The notes under the pieces are model-generated. The model had not been told where the DNA came from and made no database searches. It saw nothing but the letters and a program-made list of their open reading frames with translations. The position numbers were made by a program, and so were the translations under genes. A stretch of 48,782 bases of DNA. Source: an uncultured Saprospiraceae bacterium (GTDB lineage Bacteria > Bacteroidota > Bacteroidia > Chitinophagales > Saprospiraceae). The DNA lies in contig CALDEM010000033.1 in assembly GCA_937942435.1 (NCBI GenBank), positions 1 to 48,782 of the forward strand, given 5' to 3'. Positions 26,494 to 34,770 of this stretch are shown in pieces (the stretch's first letter is position 1; the number at the start of each line of letters is the position of its first letter).

Positions 26494-28287
26494 TTAACTC
26501 TTAGAAAGTTCAAACTGGGCAGTATTGAGTGGTATATGTACTGTAACTGAGGTCCCTCTATCAGGCGAAGAGTCTATCTCCATCTCACCGCGAAGAACAT
26601 TGACTCGTGACTGAAGATTACCTAAGCCTAATCCTTGTTTTGCATTAATCTGATCAAAGCCACTCCCGTTGTCTTCAACAGTGATTATGAGTTCTTCATC
26701 TAACTTGTTCAGCTGTACATCAATCTCTGAAGCATTAGCATGCTTCAGCGCATTATTTAATAATTCTTGAATGATTCTATAAACATGCAACTTGGCTTCT
26801 TGACTCAAGATACCGTCAACTTGGTGTGTATGAAGCGATATCTCCATCACACCACTGATAGAGTATCTGTTGATCAAATCCTTTAGTGCAGCACTTAAGC
26901 CCAACTTTTCTAATGTAATAGGTTTCAGATTACGGGCTATATCTCTAACCTCACCGCAAGCATTGTCGATCATGCCCATTATCTTTTGAAACGAAGAGTC
27001 TACAGAGAGGTCCTCATGATCTAATTGTAAGGCATCGTATTGTAACTTTAATGTAGAAAGAGTGCCTCCTAAACTATCATGAAGATCTTCTGCGATCCTT
27101 GTTCGCTCAGCCTCTTGTCCCAAAACCATAGATTGCAGGTTTTCGATTTTCAACGAGCTTTCTAATTCATTGATCTTCTGTTGTGTGATCTCTTCTTTTT
27201 GTTTACCTAATAGTCGTTCCATTTTAAACCGTTGGCGTTGCAGTCTAAAATAATTGTAGGCGGCCATGGCGGCCAAAGCAAGCAATACAGAAATAATTAG
27301 AAAAAGACGTGTGCGCTGTGTTAACTTAAATGCATAATTTTCGTTGTCTTGTTCTAGCTCTTTTATCTCTTTATCTTTTTCAATTGTTTGGTATCTTGCT
27401 GCCGTTTGATTGGCCATGGCATACTTCTCTTGATTGTAAAGTTCTGTCGTGACTTCGTTAGCAATCTGCAAATGTTTATAGGCAGCTTTTGTACTATCTA
27501 AAGCGATGTAAGCCTTAGAGAGTAAGGTGTTACTCTCATAAGCTAGATCATTTACTTGGGTATTCATATTAACAGATGCCTTTAGATAAGGTAAAGCATT
27601 ATTAATCTGATCATCCATAAGGAGATTAGCACCTACTAGATAGTTTACTTTAGGAGACACTTTAAAAGTTCCGATGTCCTTTTCCAAATTGAGAATGTAA
27701 TCCCCTTGTTCGAGGACTTTTTCTACATTGCCGAGATTACCTAACAGTTCTGTGAGTAAGAGTCTATTAGAAAGCTCCATCTGTATATCGCCTAACTCTT
27801 CACTAGCTGCCAACCCTAACTCAACATAACTAAGTGCTTTGCTATATTCTAATTTTCTCTGATGAGCCTTACCAAGTTGAGAGACAGCGATAGCACTCTC
27901 ATAAGACATCTCCTTCTCTACATAAAACTGATAGACCTCTTCTGTCAAGTCTATAGCCTCACTTAAAAAAATCTCTTCTCTGATATAAAAATCTGCTAAC
28001 GCAAGTCTGGCTTTGTAAAAGCCAAAATCATCTTTGATGCGCCTGTAGATAGTCCCGCAAGAGATCAAGTCGCTGATGACATCTTGGTTTCTGAGATGGA
28101 CTTTAAAGTTATGCAATGCTCGATCGTAGTAGCCTTGTGCTATCTGCTCAAAATTGTCTTTTTCATGTCCAAGTCTGATACGTTCATTGATACTCTTAAG
28201 GGTATCCGAATAAGTTGTTTCTCTTATCTGAGCCTCTAACACGGCTAAACATAATAAGCTGACGAGAAGAATAGTTAAAGTCCTCAT
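26494..28287 (-). CDS. TPR-containing sensor histidine kinase (HisKA_3 type)
   Basis: This 597-aa kinase has a signal peptide ending in LEAQ and a periplasmic region of helical TPR-like repeats (about residues 25-295). A coiled coil follows, then one membrane helix (about 328-346), a second coiled coil (350-390) and the kinase core. The phosphoacceptor is H403 in AEDLHDSLGG, typical of the NarX/LiaS group that pairs with LuxR-type regulators. The ATPase has ELLNNALKHA (N-box, near 511), EDNGSGFD and QGLGLGNLQSRV. Its partner is probably the divergent response regulator at 28386. This architecture is common in Bacteroidota; the signal is unknown. Confidence 0.93.
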   Translation of the reverse strand: MRTLTILLVSLLCLAVLEAQIRETTYSDTLKSINERIRLGHEKDNFEQIAQGYYDRALHNFKVHLRNQDVISDLISCGTIYRRIKDDFGFYKARLALADFYIREEIFLSEAIDLTEEVYQFYVEKEMSYESAIAVSQLGKAHQRKLEYSKALSYVELGLAASEELGDIQMELSNRLLLTELLGNLGNVEKVLEQGDYILNLEKDIGTFKVSPKVNYLVGANLLMDDQINNALPYLKASVNMNTQVNDLAYESNTLLSKAYIALDSTKAAYKHLQIANEVTTELYNQEKYAMANQTAARYQTIEKDKEIKELEQDNENYAFKLTQRTRLFLIISVLLALAAMAAYNYFRLQRQRFKMERLLGKQKEEITQQKINELESSLKIENLQSMVLGQEAERTRIAEDLHDSLGGTLSTLKLQYDALQLDHEDLSVDSSFQKIMGMIDNACGEVRDIARNLKPITLEKLGLSAALKDLINRYSISGVMEISLHTHQVDGILSQEAKLHVYRIIQELLNNALKHANASEIDVQLNKLDEELIITVEDNGSGFDQINAKQGLGLGNLQSRVNVLRGEMEIDSSPDRGTSVTVHIPLNTAQFELSKS

Positions 28288-28322
28288 GTATCGAAACTCT
28301 CTTATTAATCTTATGACTTTAT

Positions 28323-28336
28323 TAGGGTAACCCCTA
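28323..28336. promoter_or_regulatory. Inverted repeat between kinase and regulator genes
   Basis: TAGGG and CCCTA flank a 4-nt spacer in the 98-bp gap between the divergent kinase and response-regulator genes. NarL-type regulators bind short inverted repeats, and autoregulation from such a site is common. The site is single and short, so the call is tentative. Confidence 0.3.
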
Positions 28337-28385
28337 GAATAACCGAAGGCCAGTTGGTATACTTTAGTTCAAAATTAAGCTAGAA

Positions 28386-29030
28386 ATGATCAAAATCTTA
28401 ATAGTAGACGATCACAAAATGTTTGTGGAAGGTCTGGAGTCAATATTAAACAAAGAAGAAGACATTCAAATAGTCCACCGTTGCCATGAAGGCAAGGATG
28501 TATTTAACCATGATCTTCTTGCCTCTATTGATATCATACTGATGGATATTAATCTTCCTGATATGAGTGGTATCGAGGTTACAAAGCGTATCCTCAAGAT
28601 GAAAGAGAACCTTAAGATCTTGGTGCTTTCTATGCATGATGAGGAGAGCTATATTTCCGAGGTTCTTAAAAGCGGTGCTCTTGGGTATGTGCTTAAGAAC
28701 ACAGGGCGAAAAGAGCTAATCACTGCCATAAGAACGGTCTCTGCTGGTAGGACTTACTTCAGTGAAGCGATCACAAATACGATCATGAATGGCTTAATGA
28801 ATAGTAACAAGAAGTCTAAGCCACAAGAAAAGCAAGTGCCTAAGATCACGAGAAGAGAGAAGGAAGTCTTAGACCTAATCATGGATGAAAACACTAATCA
28901 AGAGATAGCCAATCAGTTGTTTATCAGCTTAAAGACAGTAGAGGCACATCGTAGCAACCTCCTTTCTAAGCTTAATGCGAGAAATACCGCAGGCCTAGTC
29001 CGCAAGGCTATAGAAATGGAATTGGCATAG
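28386..29030 (+). CDS. NarL/LuxR-type response regulator
   Basis: This 214-aa regulator has an N-terminal receiver domain. The acidic pair is DD (D8, D9), the phosphorylation site is D54 in LMDINLPDMSG, and there are conserved Ser/Thr and Lys in LSMHDEES and YVLKNTG. The C-terminal LuxR helix-turn-helix (about residues 150-212) contains TRREKEVLDLI, NQEIANQLFIS and LKTVEAHRSNLLSKL. It is encoded divergently from a HisKA_3 kinase and is very probably its partner. Targets are unknown. The downstream sterol-desaturase-family gene begins 46 bp after the stop on the same strand and could be co-transcribed. Confidence 0.96.
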   Translation: MIKILIVDDHKMFVEGLESILNKEEDIQIVHRCHEGKDVFNHDLLASIDIILMDINLPDMSGIEVTKRILKMKENLKILVLSMHDEESYISEVLKSGALGYVLKNTGRKELITAIRTVSAGRTYFSEAITNTIMNGLMNSNKKSKPQEKQVPKITRREKEVLDLIMDENTNQEIANQLFISLKTVEAHRSNLLSKLNARNTAGLVRKAIEMELA

Positions 29031-29076
29031 ATAAAAGCTCATATAGTTTCTATATTGTTTGTTAGAACTATACAAT

Positions 29077-30363
29077 ATGGAGACTTACGCTCAGGTGCTA
29101 TCTTATGCCATCCCTGGTTTTGTAGTACTTATAATAATAGAGTATATCGCAAGCCTCATAATGGGTAGAAGTGTCGGCAATGCCATGGATACTATCTCTA
29201 GCCTGAGCTCTGGTATGACTAATACCCTAAAGGAAATCTTAGGCTTAGCCATTGTTATCGTCAGTTATGGTTGGATGGTAGAACACTTCTCACTACTAAC
29301 TATCCAATCTGAGGTATGGCTATATATAGTTTGCTTTGTATTGGTTGATTTTGCATCGTACTGGTCGCATAGATTTAACCATGAGATCAATGTCATGTGG
29401 AATCGTCATATCATCCATCACAGTAGCGAAGAGTTTAATCTGTCTTGTGCACTGCGTCAGAGCATATCTGGGATCGTTGGGGTCTACTTTTTTCTTTACA
29501 TACCCTTGGCGTTGATCGGTATCCCTGGCAGTATCATAGCTGTGGTTGCTCCTCTTCATCTATTTGCACAGTTTTGGTATCATACGAGATTGATTAATCG
29601 CATGGGACTATTAGAGCATGTCATAGTTACTCCTTCTCATCATCGTGTGCATCATGCCATTAATCCCGAGTATATTGATAAGAATTATGCAGCCATATTT
29701 ATCATCTGGGATAAGATGTTTGGCACATTTAAACAAGAAGATGTCGATATACCACCAGTGTATGGGGTTAAAAAACCAGTCTTAACTTGGAATCCCTTTC
29801 TCATCAACTTTCAGCATATCACTTCTTTAGCTAAGGATGCATGGAGGACTAAAAGTCTTAGTGATAAAGTCAAGCTATGGTTTATGCCAACTGGATGGCG
29901 CCCTAAGGATGTAGCTGAAGAATACCCGATAGAGGTTATTGAAGATGTTTATGCTTACGCCAAATACAAACCAGATGTGCCCAATGGCTTAAAAATATGG
30001 TCTGGAATACAGCTTGTTGTCGTCAATGCTCTCATGTACTTCATGCTCGTACAAATAGCAGATATAGATGCCTCTGGCATCATATTATATGCAGCCTTCT
30101 TAGGATCATCGATCTTTGCATATACAAGTCTTATGGATATGGACAAGATAGCTATCCCAGCAGAGATTGTAAAATTAGTATTGGCCTATTTGATTTTTCA
30201 AGGATATTCTGATTGGTTCACTCTTTCTGCCATACTTCCCTTTGGTCAATATATCATCGTGGGCTACCTTGGCATCTCACTTTGCATGACATTCTATTTT
30301 ACACAAAAGTTCGTAAGCTCTGATACTAAAAGTGAAGCCAAAGAATTAAGTCCCACTTCTTAG
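29077..30363 (+). CDS. Sterol desaturase/fatty acid hydroxylase family membrane enzyme
   Basis: This integral membrane di-iron enzyme uses ATG 29077 (428 aa); the frame is open to a TTG at 29059 but that adds only six residues. The three histidine boxes are present: HRFNH (H98, H102), HIIHH (H111, H114, H115) and HHRVHH (H188-H193). The family includes sterol desaturases, fatty acid hydroxylases and alkylglycerol monooxygenase. The extended C-terminal region with further membrane helices fits the alkylglycerol-monooxygenase-like subgroup, a guess. Its last 18 bp overlap the end of the convergent marR gene. The substrate is unknown. Confidence 0.9.
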   Translation: METYAQVLSYAIPGFVVLIIIEYIASLIMGRSVGNAMDTISSLSSGMTNTLKEILGLAIVIVSYGWMVEHFSLLTIQSEVWLYIVCFVLVDFASYWSHRFNHEINVMWNRHIIHHSSEEFNLSCALRQSISGIVGVYFFLYIPLALIGIPGSIIAVVAPLHLFAQFWYHTRLINRMGLLEHVIVTPSHHRVHHAINPEYIDKNYAAIFIIWDKMFGTFKQEDVDIPPVYGVKKPVLTWNPFLINFQHITSLAKDAWRTKSLSDKVKLWFMPTGWRPKDVAEEYPIEVIEDVYAYAKYKPDVPNGLKIWSGIQLVVVNALMYFMLVQIADIDASGIILYAAFLGSSIFAYTSLMDMDKIAIPAEIVKLVLAYLIFQGYSDWFTLSAILPFGQYIIVGYLGISLCMTFYFTQKFVSSDTKSEAKELSPTS

Positions 30364-30816
30364 TTTGTCGAGTAGATGATTGAGCTGATTGACTTCATTT
30401 TTATCGAGACCACTCATATAGTCGTGGGTAAAATCAGCTCTCATGGCTTTAACAAGGTTTAGTCCTTTTTCTGATATAGTAATATCTACAAGCCGTTTAT
30501 CTTCAGCTTTGACCTTCTTAATCACAAGTTTTTTAAGGATCAATCGATCAATAAGCCGCGTTATATCAGACATCCTATCAATCATTCTATTTCTGATTAC
30601 TGATGTTGTCAAAGGTTTGTCAGCTCCTGCAAGTATCCTTAAAATATTATATTGTTTTGGAGTGAGTCCAAATGGTTTACACTGACTTTTAAGATTCTTT
30701 TTGATCCATCCATGAGTAAACATCATGTTTACCACTAACTTCTCAACCTCTGATTTAAAAGGTCTTTTTTGCTTGATGTCTTCCTCTATACCCACATTAT
30801 AACTTTCATACGTCAA
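30346..30816 (-). CDS. MarR-family transcriptional regulator
   Basis: The product is a winged-helix regulator of up to 156 aa. The core GLTPKQYNILRILAGADKPLT, then IRNRMIDRMSDITRLIDRLILKK-type recognition helix and the wing KAEDKRLVDITISEKG are typical of MarR proteins. No ATG fits: the longest frame starts at TTG 30816, and GTG 30795 would give MGIEEDIKQ, closer to the usual family N-terminus, so 30795 is a good alternative. It is convergent with the sterol-desaturase-family gene and overlaps its end by 18 bp. The gene it controls is unknown. Confidence 0.9.
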   Translation of the reverse strand: MTYESYNVGIEEDIKQKRPFKSEVEKLVVNMMFTHGWIKKNLKSQCKPFGLTPKQYNILRILAGADKPLTTSVIRNRMIDRMSDITRLIDRLILKKLVIKKVKAEDKRLVDITISEKGLNLVKAMRADFTHDYMSGLDKNEVNQLNHLLDKLRSGT

Positions 30817-30923
30817 GTTACTACAATTTCAACTTTGTTTATTCTTTTTCTATTCTTCTTAAACAAAATACTCTATTTCGGATCATATCAATATCATCAT
30901 CTTTCATTATATGTTTACTTTAG

Positions 30924-30950
30924 TTTGCTATGATATTTATCCTATTTTTG
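30924..30950 (+). promoter_or_regulatory. Candidate promoter of the glycosyltransferase cassette
   Basis: TATTTTTG (30943-30950) matches TAnnTTTG. A TTTG at 30924-30927 precedes it with a spacer of 15 nt, shorter than the usual 17-23. The predicted start is only a few bases before the ATG at 30961, so the transcript would have almost no leader. Confidence 0.35.
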
Positions 30951-30960
30951 AGATTGATCC

Positions 30961-32595
30961 ATGTCAATGAAATTAACCGACACACTTAAAAAACTCACCC
31001 TACAAGACTGGGTCTTTATGATCTTTTCAATCTTGTGGGTAGGCTTCGTTATGTTGGACTATTTTAACAAACAGTTCATCTACTTACCTTCTATCACACA
31101 CTTTAAGTATACCAATCTCTTTATATTTTTAAGTGTCATAGGGATATTTTTATCCGCTTACTATAACCAATTGTGGTTTTTCAAAAAATGGCCAAAATTA
31201 CCTGTTAACGGAGCCTTTCTGTTTCTTCTATTTATGATTGTTGTTTGGTCTGTTACAATGGCCTACAATAAGTACTGGAAAGCACCATTAGACTACACTA
31301 ACTATCTACACTTACTTGGCAAGGGCGTCTATACACTGGGATGTGCGTACTTCATGACACTAGCAGCATATTCTAGTGGCAATCTGATCAGGAGAAAGCT
31401 CATTTCTGATCAAAAGAGTAACCCTTTTGCATTGTTGGACATTTCACTTGGGTTTATGTTATACACTGTCTTGCTTATGATACTAGGCGTGATAGGGGTG
31501 CTTGATCAACTGGTATTGATTGGCTTCTTAGTGTTGCTGACTCTTATTAATTACAAGGTATCGTTTGACTTTATCATCGATACTTTATGGAAGCCAATTA
31601 AGAAACCAAATGATCTTAACTTTTGGGGTGGGTTGATCATGTTCTTTATCTTGGTGTACATCGCCATGAATTATATGTACACCCAAGCGCCATATCCTTT
31701 GGGGTTTGATGCACGTAATTATTACGTGAATATATCGAAGTTGATTGCAGAAGCAGGCGCTTTGGTGCCTGGATTTCAACCTTATGCTTGGGGTCTTGTC
31801 ATGTCTACGGGTTACATCGCATTTAATAGTCCAGAGATAACGATGTTTTTATCAGCACTCGGTGGTCTATTGAGCCTAGTAGCGATATATGAATTTTGCA
31901 AAAGATATGTCAACTTATCATCCAATAATGCAGTGTTAGTTGCGCTACTTTATCTACTTACACCAACCGTCACTAATCAATTTATAATAGAGTTTAAGAT
32001 AGATCTGACGCTGGTCTTTTTTCAATTTGTCATCATTAATTTTTTAATGTGGTGGCTTTTTGAAAATAAAAAAGGGGAAAGTAAAATACTTAATAACAAA
32101 GTCGATCGAAATGCGCTTCTCATTATTGGCTTGCTACTTGGGTACTGTTTATCAATTAAAGTACTCAGCGTATTTCTAATTTTTGCAGTGTTCGCTGGCT
32201 TGTGGTGGTATACAAAAGATGTAATAGGCGTCATTGGCATTTGTGCTTTGACCATCGGTATTGTTCTTCTTGCAAAACTCGACAATATAAGTGGCTTACG
32301 AGAGTATCATCTTAGTCCAGACATAACAAGTTATGCATTGCTTTTGGGTGGGATAGCATGTATGGGATTTTCTTTTGTTAGAGATAAGAATGTCTTTATA
32401 AATAATGTGAAAGCCCTTTTCTTATGCGGCGCGATCGCTACAGCAGTTTTCTCACCTTGGATTTACAAGAACTATCAATTTACCAAGTCTACAGAACTGA
32501 CCAAATTAATAATGGGAGATAAGCCTCGACCAAAACTCACGCCAGCATCGATGGCTAAAAATTATAAAGAGTTTCAAAAACAGAATCAAGAATAA
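30961..32595 (+). CDS. Probable GT-C membrane glycosyltransferase, N-terminal half
   Basis: This 544-aa protein has about 13 hydrophobic segments, a layout like GT-C glycosyltransferases that use polyprenyl-phosphate sugars on the periplasmic face. A loop after the first group of helices contains YPLGFDARNYYVNIS, where an acidic motif is expected in these enzymes; the assignment is by topology and context, not a strong motif. The chain ends shortly after FSPWIYKNYQFTKSTELTK. In one-chain GT-C proteins this kind of segment leads into a periplasmic loop and more helices. Here TAA is followed at once by the ATG of the next ORF, which looks like the missing remainder. A GT2 polyprenyl-phosphate sugar synthase is third in the operon. 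Confidence 0.7.
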   Translation: MSMKLTDTLKKLTLQDWVFMIFSILWVGFVMLDYFNKQFIYLPSITHFKYTNLFIFLSVIGIFLSAYYNQLWFFKKWPKLPVNGAFLFLLFMIVVWSVTMAYNKYWKAPLDYTNYLHLLGKGVYTLGCAYFMTLAAYSSGNLIRRKLISDQKSNPFALLDISLGFMLYTVLLMILGVIGVLDQLVLIGFLVLLTLINYKVSFDFIIDTLWKPIKKPNDLNFWGGLIMFFILVYIAMNYMYTQAPYPLGFDARNYYVNISKLIAEAGALVPGFQPYAWGLVMSTGYIAFNSPEITMFLSALGGLLSLVAIYEFCKRYVNLSSNNAVLVALLYLLTPTVTNQFIIEFKIDLTLVFFQFVIINFLMWWLFENKKGESKILNNKVDRNALLIIGLLLGYCLSIKVLSVFLIFAVFAGLWWYTKDVIGVIGICALTIGIVLLAKLDNISGLREYHLSPDITSYALLLGGIACMGFSFVRDKNVFINNVKALFLCGAIATAVFSPWIYKNYQFTKSTELTKLIMGDKPRPKLTPASMAKNYKEFQKQNQE

Positions 32596-34011
32596 ATGAC
32601 GGTAAGCAAGTTGTCTTTTTTCTATTTTGTTATTCTTCTATTGTCTAATCTGACCTTATGTGCTCAAAATGACAATGGAGATATAATCATAGATCTTGAT
32701 GATATTAACAATAGTAATGAGCGAACGGAAATACAACGATATATAGGATATGAAGAGCTATTAACAAGATACCTCACACTTCCGTATGACATATGTGCTA
32801 ACACAAGTAAACAAGGACGATATTTTGATATCAGCTATGTCATTCTTGCATTGTTTCCACTATGTCTTCTACTTCTTACTTATAAAAAGAAAAAAATCTT
32901 TTGGAGCCTCCTTATAGTCTTGATTTTATACTTAGGACTTTCTATTGATACTTCCTTTGTCAATATTGATGGTATAGGATCAGTAGAAAAGAGAGGAGGA
33001 GCATGGGATGTTACAGATTTATCCCAAGCCACAGCGTCTCAATTACTTTTGGTCAATAGTTACGATGTCCTATCCTCAATATCTACACCCATAAAATCTA
33101 TAATTAACCTTATCTCAGGTGATAAAGATCACATAACATATATATTTTTATTTCTATTGCTACTAATTAGCATTGGCTTTAGTAAAACGGAAATCATAAA
33201 ACATTCTAAATATAGGTTCCTAACTATAACAAGCTTGGTGTTTTTCTTTTTGTGGCTTTATTTATCAGGAGGTATAATATGGTATGGTTTTATACTTATA
33301 CCCTTACTCTATGCATTCATACTTTTATCTACAGAAAAAGCGAAAAGACAAAATAGAACACATACTATTTTTATCAAAGTATTAGTTCTGGTCCCGATAA
33401 CCTTTTGGGTCATTTCTAGTTATGCGGCGAGAATAAGCAATGTCAATTCTTCAACGATTGATCAGAATACAGGAAAAACTATTGTTGATCCATCGACTAT
33501 TTATTATTCTACGGGATTAGAGTCTGCTGACCAATCACGAAGACGTGTTTATAATAATATAGGAGGTGCTTTAGAAGAAATTAATTCTAACAATGAATTA
33601 ATCTATCAAGTAGGATCTAGTTTGGCTTTTGAAATCAAGAATAGCGCGGAGCGATGTTTTCAAGACAACCTATTGTCTATGTACTACTACGTAATGGTCG
33701 TCCACAAAGACATGAAGATAACGGGAGACATACTCAAAGCTTCCGGATTTAAGTATATCATAGTAGATCTTTACACCTATACGCTTGACAAAACACCAGA
33801 ACAAAGCTTAACTAAAAAGTACCAAGTTTTCATAAACTCCCTATATGAAAGTAAAAATCTGAGATTGATGGCAACAGACAGAGTTCTTGAGATAAACACC
33901 CCTTCTGGTCAGATCCTCACCATAAACCATCTCTTTTCAAGGGAATATGGACTAACTGCGAATACCAAGTTGAAAAATCACGGTAGTTATGCGATATTTG
34001 AAATTTTATAA
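32596..34011 (+). CDS. Probable GT-C glycosyltransferase, C-terminal half with its own signal peptide
   Basis: This 471-aa protein begins immediately after the stop of the previous gene. Residues 1-24 are a clear signal peptide (ending TLCAQ). A hydrophilic stretch of about 50 residues contains RYIGYEELLTRYLTLPYDI, followed by six or seven membrane helices and a soluble C-terminal domain (about residues 300-471) with FKYIIVDLYTYTLDKTPEQ and SYAIFEIL. Such a tail and the preceding loop look like the second half of a single-chain membrane glycosyltransferase. The signal peptide would put the loop in the periplasm, the side it would occupy in a fused protein. It could also be an independent membrane protein; no family was recognised with certainty. 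Confidence 0.65.
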   Translation: MTVSKLSFFYFVILLLSNLTLCAQNDNGDIIIDLDDINNSNERTEIQRYIGYEELLTRYLTLPYDICANTSKQGRYFDISYVILALFPLCLLLLTYKKKKIFWSLLIVLILYLGLSIDTSFVNIDGIGSVEKRGGAWDVTDLSQATASQLLLVNSYDVLSSISTPIKSIINLISGDKDHITYIFLFLLLLISIGFSKTEIIKHSKYRFLTITSLVFFFLWLYLSGGIIWYGFILIPLLYAFILLSTEKAKRQNRTHTIFIKVLVLVPITFWVISSYAARISNVNSSTIDQNTGKTIVDPSTIYYSTGLESADQSRRRVYNNIGGALEEINSNNELIYQVGSSLAFEIKNSAERCFQDNLLSMYYYVMVVHKDMKITGDILKASGFKYIIVDLYTYTLDKTPEQSLTKKYQVFINSLYESKNLRLMATDRVLEINTPSGQILTINHLFSREYGLTANTKLKNHGSYAIFEIL

Positions 34012-34025
34012 CTTGATATAAGTTC

Positions 34026-34703
34026 ATGCTTTCATCTTCCACATATGTGATTATCCCAGCAAAAAATGAAGATAGGTACATAAGTGATCTTATTGATCAA
34101 ATAAAAGAACTTGGATTTCAAAGTATAGTAGTGATTAATGATTCAAGTACTGATGAAACTAGACAGCTGGCAGAGAAACATGAGGATGTAGTTGTTTTAG
34201 ATCACGTGATCAATCTTGGTCCAGGAGCTGCCACACAAACTGGGATAGCATATGCAGTAAGTCATCAGGCACAAGTTATATTGACCATTGATGCAGACTT
34301 ACAACACAACCCTAAAGATTTAGTTAGATTACACAATCATTTGGAATCTCAAAAATGTGATCTAGTTATAGGGAGTCGTTTTATTGGAAAGAATAATATT
34401 CCAAAAAGTAGAATCTTTTATAATAAGGTTGGTAATCTGGTTAGTTTCTTCTTGACCGGAAAGATGTTAACTGATAGTCAAAGTGGACTGAAAGCAATCT
34501 CTGGAGAACTTGCGTCTTCGATGGATCTAAATTACGACGGATTTGAGTTTTGCATGGAGATCATTAAACATGCGGCCTTTACAAAATCAAAAATAAATGA
34601 GATTCCTGTTGATGTAAGATACTCTCCTGAGACTACAGCCAAGGGTCAAAATTTACGCTCTGGACTCAACATGATATCTCGTATATTCTCTCCTTTCAAT
34701 TAA
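34026..34703 (+). CDS. GT2 glycosyltransferase, polyprenyl-phosphate sugar synthase-like
   Basis: This 225-aa cytoplasmic enzyme is of the dolichol-phosphate-mannose synthase type. Motifs are VIIPAKNEDRYI at the start, INDSSTDET (nucleotide binding), NLGPGAATQTGIAYA, the metal site DAD (D89, D91) in TIDADLQHNP, and SQSGLKAIS. No C-terminal membrane helices are present, so it is the short soluble form. It would load a sugar from a nucleotide donor onto polyprenyl phosphate, the donor that GT-C enzymes use. It is the last of a three-gene group and starts 14 bp after the preceding stop, so a common glycosylation step is likely (inference). Confidence 0.9.
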   Translation: MLSSSTYVIIPAKNEDRYISDLIDQIKELGFQSIVVINDSSTDETRQLAEKHEDVVVLDHVINLGPGAATQTGIAYAVSHQAQVILTIDADLQHNPKDLVRLHNHLESQKCDLVIGSRFIGKNNIPKSRIFYNKVGNLVSFFLTGKMLTDSQSGLKAISGELASSMDLNYDGFEFCMEIIKHAAFTKSKINEIPVDVRYSPETTAKGQNLRSGLNMISRIFSPFN

Positions 34704-34718
34704 GTCACAAAACAAGAA

Positions 34719-34744
34719 TGGCCCTTTAGTTTCCTAAAGAGCCA
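34719..34744. terminator. Bidirectional terminator between the GT2 gene and ahcY
   Basis: TGGC-c-CTTTAG (34719-34729) pairs with CTAAAG-a-GCCA (34734-34744), with one mismatch and a TTTC loop. It lies between two convergent genes, 15 bp after one stop and 26 bp from the other. A T-rich run follows on the plus strand. Confidence 0.75.
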
Positions 34745-34770
34745 TATCTATATTTTTAATCAAAGATCAA

